The position numbers and the translations under genes were made by a program. From positions 34,291 to 83,482 of the forward strand of contig CAKKOZ010000088.1 in the NCBI GenBank assembly GCA_919901335.1: 49,192 nucleotides of DNA, given 5' to 3'. The stretch's first letter is position 1. Each line of letters begins with the position of its first letter. The DNA comes from Nitrospiria bacterium. GTDB lineage: Bacteria > Nitrospirota > Nitrospiria > JACQBZ01. Positions 8,104 through 17,200 of this stretch are shown here, piece by piece. The notes under the pieces were generated by a model. The model made no database searches and was not told the DNA's origin. It saw only the letters and a list, made by a program, of their open reading frames with translations.

Positions 8104-9261
8104 GTGCTCGTATCCTACTGGCATAAAGACGGCATGGAGGTCTACCGCGTGAAAGACGCCGGGATCGAGACGGTGGCCTCCGGCCGGTTGGATGCCATTC
8201 GGCCCTTCACCGGATGGGGTCGAAAGGTCATGATCGTGGGGCGGGATCGCCTTTTGTGGACGAGAAAGAGGTATCCTCCCACGACAGGAGAAAACCTCGC
8301 GAAGGCCATTCAGATGGATCTTAAAGAACTCTTCCCCCTAAAAGACCCGGCCTTCTCCTTCCGGATCTTCGAGCAGACCCCCGCCTACAGCCTTGTGGAT
8401 ATATGGACATGGGATCGCTCGGACCACCCCGCGATCCGGAAGATTTTTCCGTGGAGCCACATCGTGCCCGAGGATGCGGCGTTCGTCTCCGACGAGTCCG
8501 AGATCAGGGTCCTTGACGATCCGAATGGGCGCCATCTCATGGCACACAACAAAGATGGATTTCTCGGTCGGTTATCCCTAAGGCATCTCACCGGGAAAGA
8601 CGTGGAGCTGTTTTTAAGAAGCCTCGGGAAACACGGCCGGGAGATCAAAACGATAAGACTTCAAACGGCTCCGGGCGAATTAGAGCTCAGCGAAACGATA
8701 CCGGTCGTCCATGAACCGCCGGGGGAATACCCTCCCTGTCTGAAGGACATCCGGCGACTGAACCTCAAGCCCTTTCGATCGGCCCCGGTCATGTCGATGA
8801 TCGCCGCGGTTGATTTCGTGCCGAGGCTGGTTCTCTATCTGATGATCGTCTATGCGGCCTCCCTCTACATCACCCAGGGTCGTTACGACCGAACGATTCA
8901 GGAAACCTCCCAGAGACTCGACGGCCTGACAAAGACGCTCTCGGCCGCAAGCCTGGAGGAAAGCGACCCCTCCGCCCGTACCCTGGCAGAACTTCAAGAA
9001 AGGCGGAAATCCAGGGTGGAGCCCCTCGAGATCATGAACGCACTGGCGAGGAGCCTTCGAGCGCAAAGCGCCGTGACCCGGATGGTCTTGAATGAAAACA
9101 GCCTCGAACTTTCCATCGCCTCAAAGGAGCCTTTAGAGGTCATCCGGGGCCTTTCAACGGCGAATTGCGTTCAGTCGGTAAAGCTAAGGGGAAGCCCGTT
9201 TCAAGGCGAGGGAAACGTCTATAACTTCCTGCTTACATTGGAGCTGAAGCCGTGCAGTTAA
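8104..9261 (+). CDS. gspL: Type II secretion assembly protein GspL-like
   Basis: Bitopic inner-membrane protein of 385 residues that links the ATPase to the periplasmic parts. The first ~220 residues form the cytoplasmic actin-like region that binds GspE; one membrane segment (VLYLMIVYAASLYI) lies near residues 243-257, followed by a short coiled-coil and a ferredoxin-like periplasmic domain. The GTG at 8104 follows GGGAGGAA with normal spacing. Sequence is divergent; the topology and place between GspK and GspM carry the call. The last bases overlap the next gene. Confidence 0.82.
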   Translation: MLVSYWHKDGMEVYRVKDAGIETVASGRLDAIRPFTGWGRKVMIVGRDRLLWTRKRYPPTTGENLAKAIQMDLKELFPLKDPAFSFRIFEQTPAYSLVDIWTWDRSDHPAIRKIFPWSHIVPEDAAFVSDESEIRVLDDPNGRHLMAHNKDGFLGRLSLRHLTGKDVELFLRSLGKHGREIKTIRLQTAPGELELSETIPVVHEPPGEYPPCLKDIRRLNLKPFRSAPVMSMIAAVDFVPRLVLYLMIVYAASLYITQGRYDRTIQETSQRLDGLTKTLSAASLEESDPSARTLAELQERRKSRVEPLEIMNALARSLRAQSAVTRMVLNENSLELSIASKEPLEVIRGLSTANCVQSVKLRGSPFQGEGNVYNFLLTLELKPCS

Positions 9262-9797
9262 GGGGGTTCTATAGCAGGGAACGACTCAGAACGCTGGGGA
9301 TTTATCTCATTGTGATCCTCGCCCTCTTTCGATTGGTCCTGCTGCCTTTAAACAACGCTGTGAAGGACCGAAAGGTCCTGCTGACGGAATACCTCGAAAC
9401 CTACCGGACCAAGGCGATGACGCTTAAAAAACAGGCGGGGGAGGTCGAAAATCAGCTGACTCCGGGGCAAAAAAATAGGCTCCTAACCTCTCTCTATTCG
9501 AAGGGCTCTTCCGATTCGATGATCCAGTCGGACGTCCTTCGGGTGGTCATCAAGGAAGCCGAGAAGAACGGGCTGATGATGATCAATTTCGAGCTTCCGG
9601 AGACGCTGCGCGATCCGGACCTGAGCGAGATCCCCGTTCTGGTCAGGCTCAAAGGATCACCCAGGGCGATGATCAGACTGTTAGAAGGGATCTCTCAGAT
9701 GAAGGCGCTCACGGAGGTGAGGATGCTTCAAATCGAAAAATTTTCGGAGGACTGGGTCCTGATCCTGACCCTAAGCGCCTACCGGACGGAGACATGA
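9252..9797 (+). CDS. gspM: Type II secretion protein GspM-like
   Basis: Protein of 181 residues with a short cytoplasmic N-terminus, one membrane helix (LGIYLIVILALFRLVLLPL) and a periplasmic domain that starts as a coiled coil (LETYRTKAMTLKKQAGEVEN). This is the GspM/PilO layout; GspM pairs with GspL in the inner-membrane platform. The GTG start lies within the last codons of gspL (10-base overlap). The assignment rests on topology and operon order because this family is poorly conserved. Confidence 0.75.
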   Translation: MQLRGFYSRERLRTLGIYLIVILALFRLVLLPLNNAVKDRKVLLTEYLETYRTKAMTLKKQAGEVENQLTPGQKNRLLTSLYSKGSSDSMIQSDVLRVVIKEAEKNGLMMINFELPETLRDPDLSEIPVLVRLKGSPRAMIRLLEGISQMKALTEVRMLQIEKFSEDWVLILTLSAYRTET

Positions 9798-10294
9798 TCA
9801 AAAAATACGGGATAGACCTTGTTTTTCTACTAACATTTGTGGTATCTGTTCCCTGGCTTGTGATTGAGACGCCGAAGAGGGACGGCCCTGCGGCGACGGG
9901 CCCGATCGGGGCCTCTCAGGGACCGGAGGCGAAAACCGTCGCGACCCCTCGATCGGAAAAGGGCTACGGGAGGATAAAGGCCCGCAATCTCTTTTCACCG
10001 GATGGCTCTTACCCTCTTGCCCAGGGGACGGGCCCCTCAACCTCACCGAACGAGTCCCACCGCCTTGTGGGCGTGCTGGGAACCGGGCAAAAAAAGGCGG
10101 TCTTGATGAAATCCACGGGGGAGGTTGTGTTCTTAAATGAAGGGGACAAATTCGAGGATGGCTTCGTGGTCACCCGGATTGACCCTCTGACGGTGGGATT
10201 AAAAAAAGGAGCGAAGGAAAAGGAGCTCAAAATATTTCAGCTTGAACCGGGAACGACATCGGACCGTCCCACGATTGAAAGGAGATCGCCCTGA
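9794..10294 (+). CDS. gspC: Type II secretion protein GspC-like, short form
   Basis: Bitopic protein of 166 residues: one N-terminal membrane helix (GIDLVFLLTFVVSVPWLVI), a Pro/Ala/Gly-rich linker, then a homology-region-like domain with RNLFSPDG and HRLVGVLGTGQKKAVLMK. In GspC this domain contacts the N0 domain of the secretin. It ends soon after that domain and has no PDZ or coiled-coil end, unlike many proteobacterial GspC proteins (around 270 residues). The ATG overlaps the gspM stop by four bases. Its place immediately before the secretin supports the role. Confidence 0.75.
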   Translation: MIKKYGIDLVFLLTFVVSVPWLVIETPKRDGPAATGPIGASQGPEAKTVATPRSEKGYGRIKARNLFSPDGSYPLAQGTGPSTSPNESHRLVGVLGTGQKKAVLMKSTGEVVFLNEGDKFEDGFVVTRIDPLTVGLKKGAKEKELKIFQLEPGTTSDRPTIERRSP

Positions 10295-12318
10295 AAACGC
10301 CCCTGGATCACTATCTGTCCTGGTTGGGGATCCTGCTGCTGTCCGGCTGTGCCGGGCTCCCATCCTCCGCCGGCCCCCTGAAAGGGGAGCCCACGGCCCC
10401 GCCGGCCCAGACCGGGGCGATCGGAACCGGGGAAGAAGCGGCCCCTCCCGGGGAGCGGCCCTCCGGGAAAGTCGAGACCTTGATCCTTCCGGACTATGAG
10501 CGGCCGCAATCGGAGACGCCGGTTCTCCTTTCGCCGATTGATCCGGCGCTTCTCGGCTTGGAAGACACACCGGTCATGATCAATGCGGATGGCATGCCCA
10601 TTTCGGATTTCATCACCTACGCCATTGGAAACAGCCTCAAGGTGCCCTTCTTCATGGACGAGGCGGTCAAAACCCTCAAGACACCCGTCACCCTCCGAAT
10701 GCCCCGGGAGGTCCCGGCCCCCCTGGCATTGGAGCTTGCCGTTGGGATCCTCCTTCAAAATAATCTCACCGTGGGGCAAAGGGCGGGAAGCCTCTTTATA
10801 CTGAACCCCAAGCCCGAGGCGCCAGCCCCCTTCGATGTGCAAATCGGACGGGGTCGGTCCGAGACTCCGGGCCTGATCGTTCAACTCGTCCCCTTAAGGC
10901 ATACCCGGCCCGCGGATATCGAATCCCTGATCCGGGATCTCTACAAAACAGGCGTCACGATCAAGACCTATCCGAGGGAAAATGCGCTTCTTCTCACCGG
11001 ACCGGGAACGGCCATCAAGGATATCTTAAACTTTGTCGAGATGTTGGATGTTCCCTATCTAAATGAAAAAAGGGTCGTGATGATCCAGCTTACCTACTGG
11101 GGCCCCGATGAGTTTATCCAGCAGATCGGCATGATCCTGCAGCGCCTCGGGTTTGCGATGGCCGGATCTCCCCAGGAGCCCGGGATTTCATTTATCCCGC
11201 TTAAATTTTTAAACAGCCTTCTCATCGTTGCGCCGGATGAGACCACACTGAAAGTGGTTCTTGAATGGAAAGACCGCCTCGACACGGCCGAGTCCGCCGG
11301 GGCGGGCGAAAAGGCCTTCAGCTACAGCCCCAAGTACTCAAAAGCCTCCGATCTCGCCGATGCCATCAAGCGGCTTTATGGGCTTCTCCCGGCCAAGGAC
11401 AAGGCCCCGCTTCCGGCGCCGACCACCGCGGGGTTCAAGATGGAGGCGGATGATAGACGCAACCTACTGCTGATGATCACCACTCCCTCCATCTATAAGG
11501 TCCTCCTCTCGCTTCTCGATCAATTGGACAAGCCCCCAAGACAGGTCCTCCTCCAGACGACCATCGCCGAGCTCACCTTGACCGACCAGCTCAAGTATGG
11601 ACTGGAATGGTTTATCAACAAAACCATCGACCGGGGGGCCTATACGGTGCAGACCCTCGGCCAGCTGGGCTTAAGCACGGGCCAGGGACTCACCTTTCAG
11701 GCCATCTCGGACACCAAGCTGCTTCAGGTGGCGATCAGCGCCCTTGCCGTGGATAACAAGATCAATATCCTGTCCAATCCGAGAGTCATGGTCTTAGATA
11801 ACGAGGAGGCCACCATCCAGATCGGCACCGAGGTCCCCATTGTCACGGGAGAGGTCTCCGCCTCGGACGTGACCCAGACGCAGAGCCCCAGCATCGTGCG
11901 AAACATCCAGTACCGGAGCACCGGGGTGATCTTAAGGGTCAAGCCCACCATCAACACCGAGGGGCTGCTCACCTTGAGCATCTCTCAGGAGGTGAGCGAG
12001 GCCCAGAGCAATCCCACCTCCGGGATTGACTCCCCCATCATCCTCGTCCGGAGGATCAATACGCAGGTCGTGGCCTCCCATCGCGAGTCCATCATCTTGG
12101 GCGGCCTCATGTCCGAGAATGTGAGCACCACCGAAAACAAAATCCCTCTTTTAGGGGATATTCCTCTCTTAGGCCATCTTTTTAAAACCACCTCGCGGGG
12201 GAAGACGAAGACGGAATTGATCATACTGATCACCCCCACCATTCTCACGACCACCGAGGATGCGGTGAGGGTGACCGAGGAGATCAAGCGGGGGCTCAAG
12301 GGTCTTAAACTGCCTTAG
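10291..12318 (+). CDS. gspD: Type II secretion outer-membrane secretin GspD (probable CTG start)
   Basis: Forms the outer-membrane channel through which folded substrates leave. N-domains precede the secretin core, which shows LLQTTIAELTLTDQLKYGLEW, VDNKINILSNPRVM, IQIGTEVPIVTGE and the closing LGGLMSENVSTTENKIPLLG and KTELIILITPTIL. The frame is closed upstream by TGA at 10276-10278. The only start that gives a complete signal peptide is CTG at 10291. It follows AAAGGAG by six bases, overlaps the gspC stop as CTGA, and yields MKTPLDHYLSWLGILLLSGC, a lipoprotein signal with lipobox LLSGC. The TTG at 10324 would leave only eight residues before the cysteine. From CTG the protein has 675 residues. 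Lipidation could help the secretin reach the outer membrane. Confidence 0.93.
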   Translation: MKTPLDHYLSWLGILLLSGCAGLPSSAGPLKGEPTAPPAQTGAIGTGEEAAPPGERPSGKVETLILPDYERPQSETPVLLSPIDPALLGLEDTPVMINADGMPISDFITYAIGNSLKVPFFMDEAVKTLKTPVTLRMPREVPAPLALELAVGILLQNNLTVGQRAGSLFILNPKPEAPAPFDVQIGRGRSETPGLIVQLVPLRHTRPADIESLIRDLYKTGVTIKTYPRENALLLTGPGTAIKDILNFVEMLDVPYLNEKRVVMIQLTYWGPDEFIQQIGMILQRLGFAMAGSPQEPGISFIPLKFLNSLLIVAPDETTLKVVLEWKDRLDTAESAGAGEKAFSYSPKYSKASDLADAIKRLYGLLPAKDKAPLPAPTTAGFKMEADDRRNLLLMITTPSIYKVLLSLLDQLDKPPRQVLLQTTIAELTLTDQLKYGLEWFINKTIDRGAYTVQTLGQLGLSTGQGLTFQAISDTKLLQVAISALAVDNKINILSNPRVMVLDNEEATIQIGTEVPIVTGEVSASDVTQTQSPSIVRNIQYRSTGVILRVKPTINTEGLLTLSISQEVSEAQSNPTSGIDSPIILVRRINTQVVASHRESIILGGLMSENVSTTENKIPLLGDIPLLGHLFKTTSRGKTKTELIILITPTILTTTEDAVRVTEEIKRGLKGLKLP

Positions 12319-12340
12319 CAGAGGGATACCGATAAAAAAC

Positions 12341-12369
12341 TTGACATCTCTTTTTGCCTCTGATATCAT
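12341..12369 (+). promoter_or_regulatory. Sigma70-type promoter P1 of the secreted protein gene
   Basis: TTGACA (12341-12346), a 17-base spacer and TATCAT (12364-12369). The -35 is a perfect consensus and the -10 is one base off. Transcription would start near 12376, giving a leader of about 280 bases. It lies 22 bases after the gspD stop, so the downstream gene has its own promoter separate from the secretion operon. Confidence 0.75.
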
Positions 12370-12387
12370 TCGCCCTTATATTTGGTA

Positions 12388-12406
12388 TTTGGGTGCGGGA
12401 CCCAAA
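12388..12406 (+). other. Perfect hairpin in the P1 leader
   Basis: TTTGGGT (12388-12394) and ACCCAAA (12400-12406) form a 7-base stem with a GCGGG loop about 12 bases after the predicted P1 start. A second GGGGCCCAAAAA copy follows at 12411. A stem this close to the 5' end could protect the message, but that is inference. It lacks a T-run directly after it, so it is not a terminator. Confidence 0.5.
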
Positions 12407-12450
12407 AGGCGGGGCCCAAAAAACGGAATAAAAACAGAATAAAAAAAAGC

Positions 12451-12480
12451 TTGACAGGCCCTTCCGGGTCTTGGTAGTAT
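12451..12480 (+). promoter_or_regulatory. Sigma70-type promoter P2 of the secreted protein gene
   Basis: TTGACA (12451-12456), an 18-base spacer and TAGTAT (12475-12480), preceded by an A-rich stretch (12421-12449) that resembles an UP element. Transcription would start near 12487, giving a leader of about 170 bases. With P1 this makes a tandem promoter pair, usual for strongly expressed genes. Confidence 0.72.
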
Positions 12481-12521
12481 CCACCGAACACAGAAAGAGC
12501 CCATCGAAAGGAGGGGTGATC

Positions 12522-12551
12522 AAAGCGGGGCCGCTCCCCAAAAGCTTTTTT
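12522..12551 (+). other. Terminator-like hairpin inside the leader
   Basis: AAAGCGGGG (12522-12530), loop CCGCT and CCCC (12536-12539) followed by AAAA and GCTTTTTT (12544-12551) form a GC stem, extended by AAAGC/GCTTT around an A bulge, and end in six T. It lies between P2 and the gene, so it might attenuate transcription. The four-base GC core is short and the bulge weakens it, so it could also be a passive structure. Confidence 0.35.
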
Positions 12552-12580
12552 AAAGAATGTGATTTTGAGTCGGCAATGGG

Positions 12581-12612
12581 TCATTCAGAGAAAACGAGTC
12601 TCATTCAGAGAA
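12581..12612 (+). repeat. 12-base direct repeat in the leader
   Basis: TCATTCAGAGAA occurs exactly at 12581-12592 and 12601-12612, a 20-base period (about two helical turns). It lies downstream of both promoters and upstream of the ribosome binding site. It could be a tandem site for a DNA- or RNA-binding regulator, or a simple duplication. Confidence 0.6.
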
Positions 12613-12641
12613 GACAAATAAAGGCGGGTAGTTCACACAAC

Positions 12642-12648
12642 AAGGAGG
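12642..12648 (+). promoter_or_regulatory. Strong ribosome binding site
   Basis: AAGGAGG, seven bases before the ATG at 12656, is a near-perfect Shine-Dalgarno sequence. It is stronger than those of most genes in the window and fixes the start of the secreted protein. Confidence 0.8.
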
Positions 12649-12655
12649 TTTCAAG

Positions 12656-14194
12656 ATGAAGGCGAATACGGTATTCAGGAAGGGATGGATGGCAGTGGTA
12701 GGAATCGTGGCGGTCGGCCTGATGGCCGGCTCGGCGTTTGCGGGCGTGCTTTCCACAACGGCTAAAACAGTCGCTGCTGAGTTAGTAGGATCTGCCGATG
12801 TGGCAGTACCAACAACTGTAGCGCCTCTTTCGTTTCGTACAGAGGTTGATATCACTGCAGGTGCGACCTTTACCATCACACTCACGGGTGGTAAATTTAC
12901 GGGAGCCGCGGCGAGGCAATTAGCGATCTGTAGCGGGACAACTGATCTAGCAACTTCTGCGGTATTTGCCGCTGACTCAGCTACGGCACTACTCACAGTT
13001 CTTGCCGGACAATCACTGGCAGGTGCGTCCATTTATGCGATTCAATTTGGAGCGGATACCGGTGATGTTGACATTCTGGTGTGCAATGAGGTAGGCGGTG
13101 CTGCTCCTTCGGCTTCTCTGCCGGTAAAGGTAAACGGCAATGCAGTTGCCGGTGCGACCATCACTACAGCAGTCACAGCGTCCAGTGTTGCTGGAGTAAC
13201 CTCCGCTGTTGTAACCATGTATACACTTTCGAATCAGTTCTCAGCGGTACTTAGCCCGGTCATCTCCACCATTGATTTTACCTCGACCAGCTTAAGAAAT
13301 TTCAAAGCGGATCCAGCAACAGCTCCTCCTGACACGACAGCCACCCAGTCGCAGGCCGGATTGCTCATATTGAGCGTTGAGACTTTGGATAATAAAGTCA
13401 CGAGTGGAGCAGCCGATACGACTTGTGCAAGTTCTGGCTTAGCTGCAAACGACACACTAAATGTCGTAGTCAGCGGTACCTTTACGGAAGCTCTGAAGAC
13501 AACTGCTGGTCTAGTGGTTCGCGATCTGGTAAACGGTGCAGACGTTGCTGCGAGCGCAGCCATAACGACTTCGACGACTTCAGCAACGGTTCCTATGCCT
13601 GGCAATACGCTAAAAATCTGCGGTTCCAATTCTACGGCAGCTACGAGAGTCGGTAACGTAGAGTATGTCCAGATAACAGTGGATGGAACGACATCACTTG
13701 TACCGAGAACCTTCACAGCATCAGTTACATTTGTGGGTACAGGAACAAACATCAAGCAGGCGAGGACCTTAGTGGCTTCCGGTACGTTGAGCCATACATA
13801 CAAGCTCGATGCCACCCAGCTCTATGTGCCTCTCGTGAAGAGCGATGCGGCAACAGGTACGGAAACCTACATCAAGCTTCAGTCGAAGAGCACGGTTTCC
13901 GGCTCGAACGCCGTAAAGGTGGCGATCCTCGCTTCAGATGGGACGACATCGGCCAACTTTAATGCCGGGAGCATCGTCGCTGGGACACCGCTCACGATCA
14001 CGGGCACCCAGTTGGTCGCCGCAGCGACCGCCGCCGGTAAAACAGTGAGCGGGACATCCGGATTTGCGGTCATCATTACCGTGGATTCTCCGGAAGCCGA
14101 TCTGTTTGCCTTTGCGAACATTGTAGACGCAATAGGTCCAAAGCGGGTTCCGGTGAAGACTGTCAATGCCCACAACGGTGGTATCTCTGAGTAG
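12656..14194 (+). CDS. Predicted abundant secreted Thr/Ala-rich protein, possible surface-layer protein or secretion substrate
   Basis: I do not recognise a named family. The 512 residues start with a Sec signal peptide (basic MKANTVFRKGW, hydrophobic core, AGSAFA before the mature start GVLS). The mature chain is rich in Thr, Ala, Ser and Val, with patterns such as DITAGATFTITLTGGKF that suggest beta-sandwich domains. It has four cysteines (AICSG, LVCNE, TTCAS, LKICG). The last ~120 residues (from YKLDATQLYVPLVKSD to the end) look like a separate domain, with GTPLTITGTQLVAAA and GFAVIITVDSPEADLFAFA. Two good promoters, a strong ribosome binding site and a strong terminator suggest high output. 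The position between the secretin gene and the glycan cluster suggests it leaves by the neighbouring type II system and coats the cell. No SLH domain or membrane anchor is visible. The central part uses noticeably more A/T-ending codons than its neighbours. Confidence 0.85.
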   Translation: MKANTVFRKGWMAVVGIVAVGLMAGSAFAGVLSTTAKTVAAELVGSADVAVPTTVAPLSFRTEVDITAGATFTITLTGGKFTGAAARQLAICSGTTDLATSAVFAADSATALLTVLAGQSLAGASIYAIQFGADTGDVDILVCNEVGGAAPSASLPVKVNGNAVAGATITTAVTASSVAGVTSAVVTMYTLSNQFSAVLSPVISTIDFTSTSLRNFKADPATAPPDTTATQSQAGLLILSVETLDNKVTSGAADTTCASSGLAANDTLNVVVSGTFTEALKTTAGLVVRDLVNGADVAASAAITTSTTSATVPMPGNTLKICGSNSTAATRVGNVEYVQITVDGTTSLVPRTFTASVTFVGTGTNIKQARTLVASGTLSHTYKLDATQLYVPLVKSDAATGTETYIKLQSKSTVSGSNAVKVAILASDGTTSANFNAGSIVAGTPLTITGTQLVAAATAAGKTVSGTSGFAVIITVDSPEADLFAFANIVDAIGPKRVPVKTVNAHNGGISE

Positions 14195-14212
14195 TCTTTA
14201 ACCATTAAGAGG

Positions 14213-14250
14213 AAAAAGGGCGGGCGGAAATAATGCCCGCCCTTTTTTTT
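14213..14250 (+). terminator. Strong intrinsic terminator
   Basis: AAAAAGGGCGGGC (14213-14225) pairs perfectly with GCCCGCCCTTTTT (14235-14247) around a nine-base loop, followed by T residues to 14250. It ends the secreted protein message and separates it from the glycan cluster, which may still be reached by read-through. Confidence 0.92.
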
Positions 14251-14279
14251 AGGGCCACCACTCGTTTTCGGGGAAGTCC

Positions 14280-17200
14280 ATGCCGGTGCGAATTCTCCTT
14301 TGCGGTTACTACTTTCAAGGCAATCGGGGGGATGACCTGCTGAGGGAGTCCATCCGGAAGACACTGAGCCGGCATGGAGAGGTTCGGGGCGCCTCCACCG
14401 AGACCTTTGATCCCGATCTGTTGGACTGGTGTCAGCTTCTCGTACTCGGGGCGGGGAGCCTGATTACGCCTCGAGGGATCGGGGGCTACCGCCACGCGCA
14501 GGTTGCACGGGAAAAAAACAAAAAGATCTTTTATTATGCCCAGACGATTGAAGCCGGCCATCCCCACTTTCAGGAACACCTCGCACGGGCCGATCTGATT
14601 ACGGTGAGGGACTCCGCGTCAAAAAAGGTGGTGGAAGACCACGGGTTTCGGGCGGTGCTGACCGGGGACCCCCTTTTTGAGAAAAAGAGACGAAAGATCG
14701 GTTTTTCCTTCCGGAGATGGGTCAACGAGCCGGCCCGGATCGAAGAAGCCCTGGCTGCCCTGTTGGATGAGTTGGCCTGGGACGACGAAGTGCTCTCCCT
14801 CCCCTATACGGAGCATTCGACGGATACGGAAAGCGACACGGCCTTCCATGAGGCGATCATTCACAAGATGAAAAACAAGCCGAGGCTTTCGGCCTTTGAC
14901 GATGCGATTGGGAGCCTTGACCTGTTCATCGGGATGAGGCTTCATGCCCTTCTAAGCGCCGTTCATCGGGGGAAGAACGTGCTGGCGATTGATTACGATC
15001 CAAAGATAAGGCGGATCTTTGCGGATCTGGGAATGGAGGACAGGGTCGTCTCTTATGAGGAGGTCCATACGATAGCCCGAAGGGTGAAGGACCATATTTT
15101 CAGGCTGGATGCGCTGGCCTTGAGAGAAAAAGCAAACGAGGCGCTGATCGCCCGAATCTGCGCCGATATCAAGGGGGAGCCCATGCCCCGGATATCCGTG
15201 GTGATGCCGACCTATAATAGAGCCGACTATCTCAACGAGGCGATTGATTCCATCCGGGCGCAGACCCTATCGGACTGGGAATTGGTGATCGTGGATGACG
15301 GAAGCACCGACACGACCCGGTCACGGGTGGAATCCTACAAAGACCCGCGGATCCAATACCACCGCTTCGGCCATCAGGGCATCAGCTTCTCAAGAAACAT
15401 AGGAAGTCTCCTCAGCCGGGGTCCGATCATCGCCGTGGCGGACTCCGATGATATCAACCTGCCCAACCGATTGGAAGTGACCTTGAAAGAAATGGAAGAG
15501 AGCGGGGCGGACCTCTTCTATTCATCCATGTTCCACCTCGATGACACGGGGAAAAAGGAGAAGATCCCCAGCCGGCCTTATTCGTATCAACGACTTCAAG
15601 CGGGAAACTTTATATACCACCCGACGGTCGCGTACCGGCGGGAGGTCGCCCTAACGTGCCCCTACCCTGAAAACCTTGAGATGGTCGAGGACTACCATCT
15701 GTACCTTCAAGCCGCCCGGAAAGGATACCGATTTCACCGGGTGGAAGAGCCCCTGATCCTGCACCGGCTGCACGAGGAGCAGATCTCTTCGGTGAGAAGC
15801 GGGGAGATGGCGGAAATCCACAAAAAATTAGTGGATTCAAAAGGCCGGGCCCTACAGAATGAGAGGGACGGGAATCACCCGATGGTCAGCGTTATTGTGC
15901 CCACCTATAATCGTCCCGGCCGGCTCAAAGAGGCATTGATGAGCGTTCTCTCCCAAACCTATCCGGACGTTGAGATTATTGTGGTGAATGATGCCGGTGA
16001 CGATGTCACGGAGGTCGTCGATTCCCTGAATCATGAAAACAAGATTGTCCATCTTCAGCATCATGAAAACAAAGGTCTTGCGGCGTCAAGAAATACGGGG
16101 TTGAAAGCGGCCCGGGGGACGTATGTGGCCTATCTCGATGATGATGACATCTACTATCCCAACCACCTCGAAACCCTGGTCGGGTTCCTTGAAGAAAGCC
16201 GCTCCCCGGTTGCGTATACGGACTCCCATCAGGCGTTTGAGACATGGATACCCGATCGCTATGTGATGACGGGGAAAAGAGTCGCGTATAGCTCCGACTT
16301 TGACCGCCAGAAACTACTGGTGCATAACTATATCCCGGTGCTCAATCTCATTCATCGGAGGGACCTCCTTGAAAAAACCGGGTTTTTTGATGAAGGGCTC
16401 GATACCCATGAAGATTGGGATCTGTGGATCCGGCTCGCCCAGCAGTGTGATTTCCACCATATCAAGGCAGTCACCGCAGAGTTTAGAACCCGCTTGGATG
16501 AGAACCGCATCACCTCTTCCGGCAACCGCAAGTCCTTCTTAAGGACCTTAAGAATCATCCACGCCCGATACGCGCCCCTCGTCGCGGATCCCCGCCTCTT
16601 TGAACAACAGAGACAATTTCAGGAGTCGCTTGCCGCCGAGGTGGAAATCATTCATAAGGATTCCTCCCTCATCCAGTATGAGCGATTGCACCAATACGGG
16701 TTTGCAAAAGAATTTGTAAAGGGCAAAAAGGTTCTGGATTTAGCCTGCGGGGAAGGGGAGGGGAGCTTTCTTTTGTCGGCGGCGGCCGCGTCCGTGACGG
16801 GGATGGATGCCCATGATAAAAAGATAAGAGATGCCTCATCCAGGCATGTAAAGGAAAATCTGAGATTCATCAAAGGGTCCATGGCAAGCAACCCGATCGA
16901 AGGGGAAAAAATATTTGATGTGATCGTTGCCTTTGAGGCATTCGAGCCGGGTGTCGAGCCGAATGACTTCATAAGAGAGGTAAAAAGGCTCCTAAAAGAT
17001 AAGGGGATATTCATCGTCTCCACATCGAACGAAACAGCGCACAGGGATTTTGCCTCCGGAGACCGGCCCCATCACAAGGGCTTTTATTTTCAGGAATTTA
17101 AGGAATTATTGGAGGGGTGTTTTAGGCGGGTCCGGTTTATCGGCCAGGGTATTTATTATAGTTCGAACCTGTGGCCGATCTTTTCCGATGAGAACGCGAA

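Noticed and set aside
12516..12659. 47-codon leader frame before the secreted protein gene
   Set aside because: Not listed as a gene: the Shine-Dalgarno-like AGGAGG is one base from the GTG, too close, and the peptide has no recognisable feature. Kept only as part of the leader observation.
13234..13815. Minus-strand open frame of 193 codons
   Set aside because: Shadow of the Thr/Ala/Val-rich secreted protein gene; the complement of such codons rarely gives stops. No start signal or domain.
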